Source: Paucibacter aquatile (lineage in GTDB: Bacteria > Pseudomonadota > Gammaproteobacteria > Burkholderiales > Burkholderiaceae_C). Taken from it: a stretch of 64,000 bases of DNA. Below, one piece after another: positions 39,911-52,207 of the stretch; position 1 is the first letter of the stretch; each line of letters starts with the position of its first letter. The position numbers were made by a program, and so were the translations under genes. Below the pieces are notes generated by a model, which made no database searches, was not told the origin of the DNA, and saw only the letters and a list, made by a program, of their open reading frames with translations. The DNA is taken from the NCBI RefSeq assembly GCF_002885975.1, contig NZ_POSP01000003.1, forward strand, positions 2,790,001 through 2,854,000. Direction: 5' to 3'.

Positions 39911-41677
39911 TCAGCGCATCTCATGTAAGTCGTAGCGACGCTCCGGAGCTTGGCATTGGTATGGCAAGACCTGCGCCGTACCCGGTGGCTTGTTGCAGAC
40001 CTCAAACCAATCGTTGACTTGCGGGGTCTTGAACTCTCGCAGTCTTTGAGCGACATAACGGGCCCGGTCCAGATCACCCTCTGCGGCCAGGGATCTGGAC
40101 CACGACATCAAAAGAGGCTCATCGCAAATCAGGTGAGCGGCACGGCGCGCGGCGACCAAGGCGTCTCGCCCTGGTGACAACATCAGCGCCGCGTATCGAT
40201 CCGCGTACACGGGAAATAGCACCGAGCGCTGCTGCGCTTCGACCACGTTCTCCCAAATCGGTATATCGAGACCCGATTCATCTCGAATGACAACGATGCG
40301 CAGATAGTCCAAATAAGCAGTAACTGAGATGACCAGGGCCAAAGCACCCAGATACTTTGTCGGGATGACAGCATAAGCTTGGTCACGAAGGCGAACGCAG
40401 CGCGCGCCGCTCGCTGTCATGCCGAGAACAAAAACCATCGGAAACAAGAAATACGCGTACCAAAGTGGGAATTCCACCATGCTAAATATCAAGGCCGAGC
40501 CGACCATCAAAAGCGCGCAACGATACAAGCTGGCATCTTCAGTTGATTCATTCACTGAAGATTTGAACAGTTGAAAAAGCGTTCTGAACACCAAAAACAG
40601 AACCAGCCCGCCCACTGGCCAGCCCAGCTCCAACAACAATTGCATCAGCAAATTGTGAGTATGATCAAATACTGGCGTGACGCGACTGCTATTTTCAACC
40701 ATAGTCCAGGCGAAATTAAACTCGCCCCAACCTATGCCCGCCCATGGATGTTGCTTTAAAAGACTCCACGCATCACTCAAAACCAGCCAACGCTTTGGAG
40801 ACCCCAAACCTTCATTCAAGCGACTCGCAGCGTGAAACTGCACCTGGCTGTTCTGAGCCCAAATCGCAATCAAGACCCAGGACAGAAAGAGCGCGACGGG
40901 TATGGTCTTCAGGACCCAGCGGGTATTTCGCCCCAAACGCTTGTCTATCCACCCCCAAGCGCTCAGCATCAAAAGGCAGGCAAGCGCAGCGCGAGACGCT
41001 GTCAAGGCCACTCCAAGCACGAATCCGAATTGCAGCAAACCAAAAAGTTCGCGCCCGAATACAAATTGGAATCGCCCACGATCGGCGAGGTAAACGCCGC
41101 CGGAGACACCCAAAATCAAAAACAGGGCGAGATGATTGGGCTGCCGCATATTGCCGATGGCTCGACCCGGAATACTCGTTCGGGCGATCAAATCACCATC
41201 GGCCAAGGCAGGCAGAAAAACTTGAATCAGGGCGACCAGCGAGCAGAAGAACGCCGCCACGAAGAAAGCCCAACTCACAGCTTCAAACCACACTGCCCGT
41301 GAAAAGGAGGCGCCAGCTCTTACCTCCAAGCCGTGTCCCAGCTGGTAAATCAACAGTGCCAAGACAAGAATCCCGCTGCTCGACAAGGCAAGAGAAACGG
41401 GGAATCCCGCGTTCACAACAGATGCCCATGGGGCCAGCGCAAGAATGAGCAGGGCCCAGTTCATGGCCTCCCCCGACCAGCGCAAAGGTCTCGCACCCAT
41501 GGAGATCATCACCAGACCCCAACCTGCGATAGCGAGTAGCTGACAAAAAACCGATGACGTTGAAACTGGGTTGTATGCAATCAGGGGCGGAATCGCACAG
41601 GCGCACACCATACTCATAAGTATGGAGAGATTCGGAGCGTGCCTTCGTTCTGGCACAGGTACTTGCAGAGCCTGCAT
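39911..41677 (-). CDS. PglL/Wzy-family O-oligosaccharyltransferase or O-antigen ligase-like protein
   Basis: A 588-residue polytopic membrane protein with about 12 hydrophobic segments and a large soluble C-terminal part. NMRQPNHLALFL and HPWAGIGWGEFN...DHTHNLLMQLLLELG are the Wzy_C/PglL hallmarks; the histidine in the second motif is required in relatives. It sits directly beside two type IV pilin genes on the same strand, which supports pilin glycosylation (TfpO/PglL role) over lipopolysaccharide ligation. The stretch has lower GC than the flanks, suggesting acquisition as a cassette. Function by homology and context. Confidence 0.85.
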   Translation of the reverse strand: MQALQVPVPERRHAPNLSILMSMVCACAIPPLIAYNPVSTSSVFCQLLAIAGWGLVMISMGARPLRWSGEAMNWALLILALAPWASVVNAGFPVSLALSSSGILVLALLIYQLGHGLEVRAGASFSRAVWFEAVSWAFFVAAFFCSLVALIQVFLPALADGDLIARTSIPGRAIGNMRQPNHLALFLILGVSGGVYLADRGRFQFVFGRELFGLLQFGFVLGVALTASRAALACLLMLSAWGWIDKRLGRNTRWVLKTIPVALFLSWVLIAIWAQNSQVQFHAASRLNEGLGSPKRWLVLSDAWSLLKQHPWAGIGWGEFNFAWTMVENSSRVTPVFDHTHNLLMQLLLELGWPVGGLVLFLVFRTLFQLFKSSVNESTEDASLYRCALLMVGSALIFSMVEFPLWYAYFLFPMVFVLGMTASGARCVRLRDQAYAVIPTKYLGALALVISVTAYLDYLRIVVIRDESGLDIPIWENVVEAQQRSVLFPVYADRYAALMLSPGRDALVAARRAAHLICDEPLLMSWSRSLAAEGDLDRARYVAQRLREFKTPQVNDWFEVCNKPPGTAQVLPYQCQAPERRYDLHEMR

Positions 41678-41723
41678 GACTATCGAGCGGGTATCAGAAG
41701 CATCAAAGCATCAGCTTCCAAAA

Positions 41724-42164
41724 TCACGCCTGCTTAGGCAGCAACTTGGTCGGCAAAGTACTCGTCGGATCCACAGACCAATTCATTGAGCGATTGGTGC
41801 AAACACCCTTGTAAACCAATGTACTCCCAGCAGAAACTCCACCAAAACTCTTGAATACTACAGTTACAAGCAGGCCATCATTGCTGACATCCGTGGTTGA
41901 AATCGAAGCAACAACCTTTTCCGTCGCGAAGACTGCTGGAGCATCTGTGCCCAATTGGGCAGACGTCGCACTGCCAAGCGCATTGATCACGCACATCTCT
42001 GAAGCAGCTAAAAACACCGGCTGCACCATCGTGACTGCCTCACTGATTCGCGCTCTATCCACATAGTCACGATATATTGGCACTGCAACCGCTGCAAGCA
42101 CTCCAATTATCAAAATACCAATCAGCAACTCAACCAGAGTAAATCCGTCTGAAGAAGCTCTCAC
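41724..42164 (-). CDS. Type IV pilin-like protein, copy 2
   Basis: A 146-residue pilin. The leader is MRASSDG, then FTLVELLIGILIIGVLAAVAVP, with cleavage between G and F and Glu at +5 of the mature protein. The start is a GTG at 42164; this gives a seven-residue leader exactly like the neighbouring pilin, with GGTGG upstream. A GTG three codons earlier is possible. Two cysteines occur in the mature domain (MCVIN and VCTNR). It is similar in layout but not closely related to copy 1. It may be a minor or alternative pilin. Confidence 0.88.
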   Translation of the reverse strand: MRASSDGFTLVELLIGILIIGVLAAVAVPIYRDYVDRARISEAVTMVQPVFLAASEMCVINALGSATSAQLGTDAPAVFATEKVVASISTTDVSNDGLLVTVVFKSFGGVSAGSTLVYKGVCTNRSMNWSVDPTSTLPTKLLPKQA

Positions 42165-42248
42165 AATATCCACCCTTACTCGAAAAAACTAGGTGCAGTG
42201 TAGGGCAAAGACCAAGAAATTACATTCGAACTGCAGCTAGAAATGCAC

Positions 42249-42283
42249 AAAAAAAGGGCGACCCTGAGGTCGCCCTTTTTTAT
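42249..42283 (-). terminator. Bidirectional terminator downstream of the major pilin gene
   Basis: AAAAAGGGCGACC and GGTCGCCCTTTTT form a 13-bp stem with loop CTGA, with A and T runs at both ends. It lies about 35 bases beyond the stop of the 42315 pilin on its own strand and should end its transcript before the second pilin gene. Confidence 0.93.
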
Positions 42284-42314
42284 TGCCGTTGCTCGGCATT
42301 CACTATTCGGTCAA

Positions 42315-42761
42315 TCAAGTCTTCGGCAAGAACTTGGTTGCGACCGTACCACCAACCGTCGTCTTGCACGATCCGCCTGCCGTGCAATTGATGGTGTAGA
42401 CCACGGTCTTTCCATCCACGTCCGAATTGCCGGTCACACCAGCTCTGAAAGTAACGGTGACCGTTGCCTGGGTAGCAGAAACACCAGCCGCTTCGACTTT
42501 TTCAACGTATTTGCCATTGATATCGGTTGCCGTGGCAGACAAGCCGAAGGTTGCATTCGTCGCAGAGCTGGACAACGTACCTTCATTGAACAGGACTTGA
42601 GCATTTCGAATGGCCGTCGCAGCCAGCGACGGGGCTTCAGCCACCTTGCCCTTGGTTGTGTAGTCTTGATACGCGGGCAGAGCGACCGCAGCCAAGATAC
42701 CAACGATCGCCACGACGATCATCAGTTCGATCAGTGTGAAACCTTGTTGAACGCGCTTCAT
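42315..42761 (-). CDS. pilA: Type IV major pilin
   Basis: A 148-residue pilin. The leader MKRVQQG is cut before FTLIELMIVVAIVGILAAVALP, with Glu+5. A C-terminal disulfide loop is suggested by NCTAGGSCK. A strong ribosome binding site (TAGGAG) precedes the ATG at 42761. Upstream lies a near-perfect sigma-54 promoter and enhancer-like repeats; downstream is a strong terminator. Both features fit the highly expressed, RpoN/PilR-controlled major subunit. The neighbouring ligase may glycosylate it. Confidence 0.93.
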   Translation of the reverse strand: MKRVQQGFTLIELMIVVAIVGILAAVALPAYQDYTTKGKVAEAPSLAATAIRNAQVLFNEGTLSSSATNATFGLSATATDINGKYVEKVEAAGVSATQATVTVTFRAGVTGNSDVDGKTVVYTINCTAGGSCKTTVGGTVATKFLPKT

Positions 42762-42837
42762 GATGGGTACTCCTACGGGGTTGAACGGGACAGGGAACGA
42801 ATGAAAGAAACAAAGAAGAGGGAACGCACCCCCTGAA

Positions 42838-42854
42838 TGCAGGGGTCGTGCCAG
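42838..42854 (-). promoter_or_regulatory. Sigma-54 promoter of pilA
   Basis: Read on the minus strand, CTGGCACGACCCCTGCA matches the RpoN consensus TGGCAC-N5-TTGCA. The GG and GC pairs are exactly ten bases apart, as required. The predicted transcription start is about 65 bases upstream of the pilin ATG. pilA of other proteobacteria is RpoN-dependent, which supports the call. Confidence 0.88.
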
Positions 42855-42914
42855 CATGCTCAGAGCGACTTGGCGTGAAATTTGGCACGAACAGAGGGCC
42901 GGCGAGCGGTGCGA

Positions 42915-43011
42915 CTGACAATTTTGGTCAGTTGAGACCTGATGGCCGGTGACGCAAAAGGTGAGCTGACAATTTTTGTCAGGCCTGTGCTGACTGCCCG
43001 CAGTCGGTCAG
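42915..43011 (-). promoter_or_regulatory. Repeated CTGAC...GTCAG enhancer sites, probably PilR-binding
   Basis: CTGACAATTTTGGTCAG at 42915-42931 and CTGACAATTTTTGTCAG at 42966-42982 are near-identical inverted repeats whose centres are 51 bases apart, about five helical turns. A third, wider pair (CTGAC at 42990, GTCAG ending 43011) follows. They lie about 90-180 bases upstream of the sigma-54 start, the normal place for an NtrC-type activator. PilR sites in Pseudomonas contain TGTC elements, so PilR is the likely binder. Confidence 0.75.
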
Positions 43012-43032
43012 AAGACGAAGTGCCAAAGCAAA

Positions 43033-43052
43033 CGGCAACCCGGAGGTTGCCG
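43033..43052 (-). other. Hairpin between phosphodiesterase gene and pilA control region
   Basis: CGGCAACC and GGTTGCCG form an 8-bp stem with loop CGGA. It is about 70 bases after the stop of the 43122 gene (minus strand), with only short T stretches following, so it may be a weak terminator protecting the pilA control region from read-through. Confidence 0.5.
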
Positions 43053-43121
43053 TGTTTGGCTGAGGCTTGGCCAAGGAGTGGCGCCGAGATCACGCTCGGC
43101 GAACGCCGGCGGGCACTCCAC

Positions 43122-43898
43122 TCAATCCAGATCCATCACCATCCCAGCCACCAATGCCTCGATTCGGTGGCGGCTGGCCAGAGCGGCGATTTCTTCCATG
43201 ACGGCCAGGCCTTCGCCGGGTTTGATGTGGGTGATCTGCACGGCCACGCTGCCGGCGAGCTGGGCCAGTTCCACGCCCAGGCGGGCGGGGCTGAGGTGGC
43301 GGCTGAGGTCGGCCAGGCTTTGCTCGTCGTTGCTGAAGGCGGTTTCGATCACCAGATGGCTGACCTGCAACTGGGCCAGGCGGGCCCAGAGCGCCGGATT
43401 GGGGCCGGTGTCGCCGGTGAAGACCCAATGGCCGCGCAGGCCGGCAATGGCAAAACCGCAGGCCGGCACGGTGTGAGCGGCACTCAGCACTTCGACGCGG
43501 CGGCCACCCAGCTCCAGCACCTCGCCCACTTCAAAAGCATGCAGGCTCAGCACCGGCCGCTCGGCGCTGGGCAGCCGGGTGAAATCGGGCCAGATCACGC
43601 CGTTGAAGATGTGTTGGCGCAGCGCCTGCAGGGTTTGAGGCAGGCCATGCACCTGGATCGGCGGCCGGCCCGCCTCGGCGCGCAGGCGCAGCACCGAATC
43701 GGCCAGCAGCGGGATGGACAGCACATGGTCCAGATGGGAATGGGTGACCAGGATGTGGTCGATGCGCGCCAGCTCGTCGAGCGCCAGGTCGCCCACGCCC
43801 GTGCCGGCGTCGATGAGCACATCGTCGTCGAGCAAGAAAGCGGTGGTCTTGAAGCCGGCTGCAATGGCACCCGAGCAGCCGAGGACGCGAATTTTCAT
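43122..43898 (-). CDS. Metallo-beta-lactamase-fold 3',5'-cyclic-nucleotide phosphodiesterase
   Basis: A 258-residue protein starting MKIRVLGCSGA. The metal-binding motif is THSHLDH, with further ligands in SAAHTVPACG and VFTGDTGPN, and ITHIKPGE near the end. This layout is the class II cyclic-nucleotide phosphodiesterase branch of the MBL fold. It would hydrolyse cAMP or cGMP, which is notable given the cyclase-domain genes at 6.7-11 kb. The ATG at 43898 places the first beta-strand at the N-terminus; another ATG three codons earlier is possible. Confidence 0.83.
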   Translation of the reverse strand: MKIRVLGCSGAIAAGFKTTAFLLDDDVLIDAGTGVGDLALDELARIDHILVTHSHLDHVLSIPLLADSVLRLRAEAGRPPIQVHGLPQTLQALRQHIFNGVIWPDFTRLPSAERPVLSLHAFEVGEVLELGGRRVEVLSAAHTVPACGFAIAGLRGHWVFTGDTGPNPALWARLAQLQVSHLVIETAFSNDEQSLADLSRHLSPARLGVELAQLAGSVAVQITHIKPGEGLAVMEEIAALASRHRIEALVAGMVMDLD

Positions 43899-44206
43899 GG
43901 GGAGCATCAGTGGGCGGGAAAGCCGTCTTGGCGCCGATCCCGGAGGGGAAAAAACCGGTGCCGTTGACAGGGCCCTCCAATGTACTGAGCCCCGGCATCG
44001 AAACAAGGGAGCATTACCGGCTTGCGACTGAGAAAGTGCTCCGGCCCTTGCCGGGCAGCGCGGCGCCGTGATTTGCTGCACGGGACCGATAGGCCGGTCT
44101 GCGGCATCGAGGCGTGACTGGGGCCGCTTGGCATACTGTGCTGCTGCACGCTCGCGCCCCTCGCGCGCCCCTCGTGCTGTTCGCATGTCTCCCTCCGGCC
44201 CACCCC
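43899..44206. other. Divergent intergenic region
   Basis: This 308-base gap separates the phosphodiesterase gene (minus) from the SNF2 gene (plus). In-frame extensions of both genes run through it but lack ribosome binding sites and plausible composition. I see no clear promoter or repeat. Confidence 0.35.
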
Positions 44207-48403
<4,197 letters not shown>

Positions 48404-48424
48404 GCCGCCAAGCCGCCCGTCGCT

Positions 48425-50425
48425 TCAATCGCTGCGCAGCAGCTTTTCCTCGGCCAGGGCCAGGGCCTCGGGCACGCCCGAGAGCACCAGGGTGTCTCCG
48501 CCCTGCAGCAGCAGCTGCTCATCGGCCGGCACCACCGCGCCGTTGACCCGCCGCACCGACACCACCGACACCCCGGTCGCATGCAGGGCCAGCAGGCCCA
48601 GCGCCGTGTGCATATAGGGGCTGGCGGTGGGCAGGGTGACGGAGCGCAGGCGGGCATGCTGGCGTTCTTCGCCGGTGTCGTCATCGGCGCCGTGGAAATA
48701 GCCGCGCAAGAGCCCATAACGCGCATCGCGCGCGTCACGGGTCAGGCGGATCACCCGGCGCATGGGCACGCCCACCAGAGCCAGCGCATGGCTGGCCAGC
48801 ATCAGCGAGCCCTCGATGGCCTCGGGCACCACCTCCGTGGCGCCGGCGGCACGCAGGCGCTCGAGGTCGCTGTCGTCGATGGTGCGCACCACCACCGGAA
48901 CCTGGGGCGCATGCGAATGCACCAGATGCAGGATCTTCAGGGCCGAGGGCGTGTCCGGGTAGCTGACCACCACGGCGCTGGCGCGGGCCAGGCCGGCAGC
49001 CATCAGGCTTTGCAGGCGGGCGGCATCACCGAAGACCACACTCTGCCCGGCCGCGGCCGCCTGGCGCACCCGGTCGGGGTCCAGGTCCAGGGCCATATAG
49101 GGGATGTTTTCGCCATCGAGCAAGCGGGCCAGGTTCTGGCCGCTGCGGCCGTAGCCGCAGATGATCACATGGGCCTGCGCCTTGATGGACTTCTTGGCAA
49201 TCGTGGTCAGCTGCAGGGACTGCATCATCCAGTCGCTGCTGGACAGCTTCATGACGATGCGGTTGCTGTACATGATCAAGAACGGCGTGGCCAGCATGGA
49301 CAGCACCATGCTCGCCAGCACCGCGCTGACCCACTGCGGCGCGATCAGCTGGTGCTGGGCGCCCAGGGTCAGCAACACAAAGCCAAACTCACCCGCTTGG
49401 GCCAGGTACAGGCCGGTGCGCAAGGCCACGCCGGTGGGCGCCTTGAACAACCAGGCCAGGCCGGCAATCAGGGCGAACTTGGCCAGCACCGGCAGCAGGC
49501 TCAGCACGATGACCAGCAGCCATTGCTCGGTCAGGGTGCTCCAGTCCAGCTTCATGCCGATGGTGATGAAGAACAGGCCCAGCAGCACATCGTGGAAGGG
49601 CCGGATGTCGGTCTCCACCTGGTGCTTGTATTCGGTCTCGGCGATCAGCATGCCGGCGACAAATGCGCCCAGCGCCAGCGACAGGCCGGCATGCTCGGTC
49701 AACCAGGCCAGGCCCAGGGTGACCAGCAGCAGATTGAGCATGAAAAGCTCGTCGCTCTTGCGCCGCGCCACCAGGGTCAGCCACCAGCGCATCAGCTTCT
49801 GGCCGCCCACCAGCAGCAAGGCCAGCAGGGCAACCGCCTTGAGCAAGGCCCAGCCCAGGGACTGGGCCATGGCCGAGCCGTCGCTGTTGAGCGCCGGAAT
49901 CAGCACCAGCAGAGGCACCACAGCCAGATCCTGGAACAGCAGCACGCCCACCACGCGGCGGCCATGTTCGCTCTCCAGCTCCAGGCGCTCGGCCATCAGC
50001 TTGACGACGATGGCCGTGCTGCTCATGGCCATGGCCGCGCCCAGCACCAGGGCGCCTTGCCAGCTCAGATCCCAGGGCAGGCCGAGCAGCTGCAAGCCGG
50101 CGCGCAGCAGGTAGTGGCCGGCGATGGTGGCGACGATGGTGATCAGCACCTGCAAGAGCCCGAGGCCGAAGACCAGGTGGCGCATGCTGCGCAGCTTGGG
50201 CAGGTTGAACTCCAGCCCGATCACAAACATCAGAAAGACCACGCCGAACTCGGCCAGGTAGCGGATGCCCACCGTGTCGCCCGCCAGGGCCAGGGCATTG
50301 GGGCCGATCAGCACGCCCACGGCCAGATAGCCCAGCATGGGCGGCAGCTTCAGCAAGCGGCAAGCGACCACGCCCAGCACGGCAGCAATCAGGTAGATGA
50401 GGGCCAGGTCGAGCGCAGTGATCAT
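48425..50425 (-). CDS. CPA2-family cation/proton antiporter with RCK (TrkA) domains, KefB/KefC-like
   Basis: A 666-residue protein. The N-terminal about 390 residues hold about 12 membrane segments; VFLMFVIGLEFN and FQDLAVVPLL are CPA2 hallmarks. GYGRSGQNLARLL near 425 is the Rossmann nucleotide-binding motif of a TrkA-N (RCK) domain, and residues about 580-660 form a TrkA-C domain. It exchanges K+ for H+, gated by nucleotide or glutathione adducts in relatives. No KefF/KefG-type ancillary gene is adjacent. Confidence 0.93.
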   Translation of the reverse strand: MITALDLALIYLIAAVLGVVACRLLKLPPMLGYLAVGVLIGPNALALAGDTVGIRYLAEFGVVFLMFVIGLEFNLPKLRSMRHLVFGLGLLQVLITIVATIAGHYLLRAGLQLLGLPWDLSWQGALVLGAAMAMSSTAIVVKLMAERLELESEHGRRVVGVLLFQDLAVVPLLVLIPALNSDGSAMAQSLGWALLKAVALLALLLVGGQKLMRWWLTLVARRKSDELFMLNLLLVTLGLAWLTEHAGLSLALGAFVAGMLIAETEYKHQVETDIRPFHDVLLGLFFITIGMKLDWSTLTEQWLLVIVLSLLPVLAKFALIAGLAWLFKAPTGVALRTGLYLAQAGEFGFVLLTLGAQHQLIAPQWVSAVLASMVLSMLATPFLIMYSNRIVMKLSSSDWMMQSLQLTTIAKKSIKAQAHVIICGYGRSGQNLARLLDGENIPYMALDLDPDRVRQAAAAGQSVVFGDAARLQSLMAAGLARASAVVVSYPDTPSALKILHLVHSHAPQVPVVVRTIDDSDLERLRAAGATEVVPEAIEGSLMLASHALALVGVPMRRVIRLTRDARDARYGLLRGYFHGADDDTGEERQHARLRSVTLPTASPYMHTALGLLALHATGVSVVSVRRVNGAVVPADEQLLLQGGDTLVLSGVPEALALAEEKLLRSD

Positions 50426-50494
50426 GGGCCCGATATTAGCGGGCGTGCGCCACCCCCCATCTGTGGAAACAAGCCGCTATGCTCCCGCCTCACC

Positions 50495-51253
50495 ATGGCA
50501 CGCCTCTTTGATCGCCCACAGCGGACCTGGCCGGGGCTGAAACGCCGGGCCCTGCTACTCATCGGCCTCGCCTCAGCAGTCTTTGGCGCTGAAGCCGATC
50601 CGGGCTATTACCTGGTGCGCCCCTACGCCGCCGCCGGCAAGAGCTCGCTGGACCTGCGCTACTGGAGCGTGCAGGCCCCGGGCGAGGCGGCCTTGCTCTG
50701 GCCCGAGCTGGGCCTGCGCCACGGCTTCAGCGAGCGCTGGACCAGCGAGATCCTGCTCAGCTGGATCGGCCCCGGTTGGCGCTCGCAAAAGCTCAGCTCG
50801 CTGAACTGGATGAACCAGTGGCTGCTCAGCAGCCCCGACAGCGAGCATGAGCTGGCCCTGCACACCCAGCTGATCCACAACCGCGGCCGCCACGCCGGCA
50901 CGGCGCTGGAGATCGGCCCGAGCTGGCAAGGCGATTGGGGCCTGAGCCGCCTCAACCTCAACCTGCTGCTGGAGCACGACTGGGCCCGCCGCGAGGGCAC
51001 CCAGCTCAAGCTGCAGTGGCAGGTATCGCGGCCGCTGCAGCCGGGCCTGCGTCTGGGCCTGCAAGGTTTTGGCGAGCTGGGGCGCTGGAACCACTGGCTG
51101 CCCGCCGCCCGGCAGTCGCAGCGCGCCGGGCCCATGCTGCACTGGGTGCCCGAGGGCCAGCAGGGCCTGAGCTTCAACGCCGCCTACCTCTGGGGCCGCA
51201 CCTACGGCCGGCGCGGCGACATGTTCAGCGCCCAGCTGCTCCTGGATTTCTAG
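50495..51253 (+). CDS. Exported protein, probably outer membrane beta-barrel-like
   Basis: A 252-residue protein with a signal peptide (cleavage near residue 31). The mature part alternates polar and hydrophobic residues with many Trp/Tyr, and ends in QLLLDF, with the C-terminal phenylalanine typical of Bam-inserted barrels. I do not recognise the family by name. The true start is the ATG at 50495; a much longer reading frame on this strand overlaps the antiporter gene and is its antisense shadow. Confidence 0.7.
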   Translation: MARLFDRPQRTWPGLKRRALLLIGLASAVFGAEADPGYYLVRPYAAAGKSSLDLRYWSVQAPGEAALLWPELGLRHGFSERWTSEILLSWIGPGWRSQKLSSLNWMNQWLLSSPDSEHELALHTQLIHNRGRHAGTALEIGPSWQGDWGLSRLNLNLLLEHDWARREGTQLKLQWQVSRPLQPGLRLGLQGFGELGRWNHWLPAARQSQRAGPMLHWVPEGQQGLSFNAAYLWGRTYGRRGDMFSAQLLLDF

Positions 51254-51265
51254 GCCACCCGGCCC

Positions 51266-52195
51266 TCAGAAGGCCAGCAACTGCCGCTGACTCTCGAACT
51301 CGCGCTGCGCGCCGCTGATCGGGTCGCGAAAGGCCAGGCTGCGCGCCAGCAGCTGCAGGGGCTGGCTGTAGTCCGGCGCCTCGATGGGCTCGGGCGGCAG
51401 CAAGCTCGGGTAGATGCGATCGCCCAGCAAGGGCAGGCCCAGGGCGTTCATATGGGCGCGCAGCTGGTGCTTCTGGCCGGTGCTGGGGCTCAGGCGGTAG
51501 CGGGCCAGGGGCAGGCTGGGGTGGCGCTGCAGCAGCTCGACCTGCGTCTCGGCATTGGGCTCGCCCGCCACCTCTTCCATCTGCATGAAGGCCTCGCTGC
51601 GCTCCTGCAGGCGGCTGCGGCGGGTCAGCGGCAGGCTCAGGCCCAGCGGCTCGGGCAGGCCGGCCACGGCCTCGTAGACCTTGTGCACGGCGCGCTCGCG
51701 GAACAGGGCCTGGTAGGCGCCACGCGTGGCCGGCTGCAGGCTGAAGACCACCAGGCCGGCGGTCTCGCGGTCGATGCGGTGGATGGGGCTGAGATCGGCC
51801 AGGCCGGTGGCGCGGCGCAGCCGGGTCAGCAGGGTCTGCTGCACAAAGCGGCCGCTGGGCAGCACCGGCAGGAAATGCGGCTTGTCGGCCACCAGCAGCA
51901 ACTCGTCCTGGAACAGGATCTGCGCCTCGAAGGGCACCTCCGGTTCACGCTCCAGCTGGCGCCAGTAGTAGATGCGCGTGGCCGGCCGGTAAGGTGCATC
52001 GATGGGCAAGACCTGACCCCGCTCGTCCAGCACCAGGCCCTGGGCAAAGCGATCGCACCACTCCGCACGGCTCAGGCGCGGCAGGCGCTCCACCAGGTAA
52101 TCGAGCAGACTGGCCCAGCGCCCTGCCGGACAGGCCAGCACGCTGGCCCCGACGCCATCGCGCAAAGGCAGGGCCAGCTTGGGCGGGCGGCTCAT
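51266..52195 (-). CDS. RluA-family RNA pseudouridine synthase
   Basis: A 309-residue protein. The catalytic segment HRIDRETAG near residue 140 contains the aspartate of RluA/RluD-type synthases, which isomerise uridine in rRNA or tRNA. The N-terminus (about residues 1-90) is longer than a typical S4 domain and does not match it clearly. GQKHQLRAHM near 250 is the second family motif. The RNA target cannot be read from sequence. It is followed closely on the same strand by a solute-binding-like gene upstream (12-base gap). Confidence 0.93.
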   Translation of the reverse strand: MSRPPKLALPLRDGVGASVLACPAGRWASLLDYLVERLPRLSRAEWCDRFAQGLVLDERGQVLPIDAPYRPATRIYYWRQLEREPEVPFEAQILFQDELLLVADKPHFLPVLPSGRFVQQTLLTRLRRATGLADLSPIHRIDRETAGLVVFSLQPATRGAYQALFRERAVHKVYEAVAGLPEPLGLSLPLTRRSRLQERSEAFMQMEEVAGEPNAETQVELLQRHPSLPLARYRLSPSTGQKHQLRAHMNALGLPLLGDRIYPSLLPPEPIEAPDYSQPLQLLARSLAFRDPISGAQREFESQRQLLAF

Positions 52196-52207
52196 GGCGG
52201 GCTCGCC

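Noticed and set aside
42881..42900. A second TGGCACG on the plus strand near pilA
   Set aside because: Ten bases after the GG pair there is GG rather than GC, so it does not meet the sigma-54 spacing rule.
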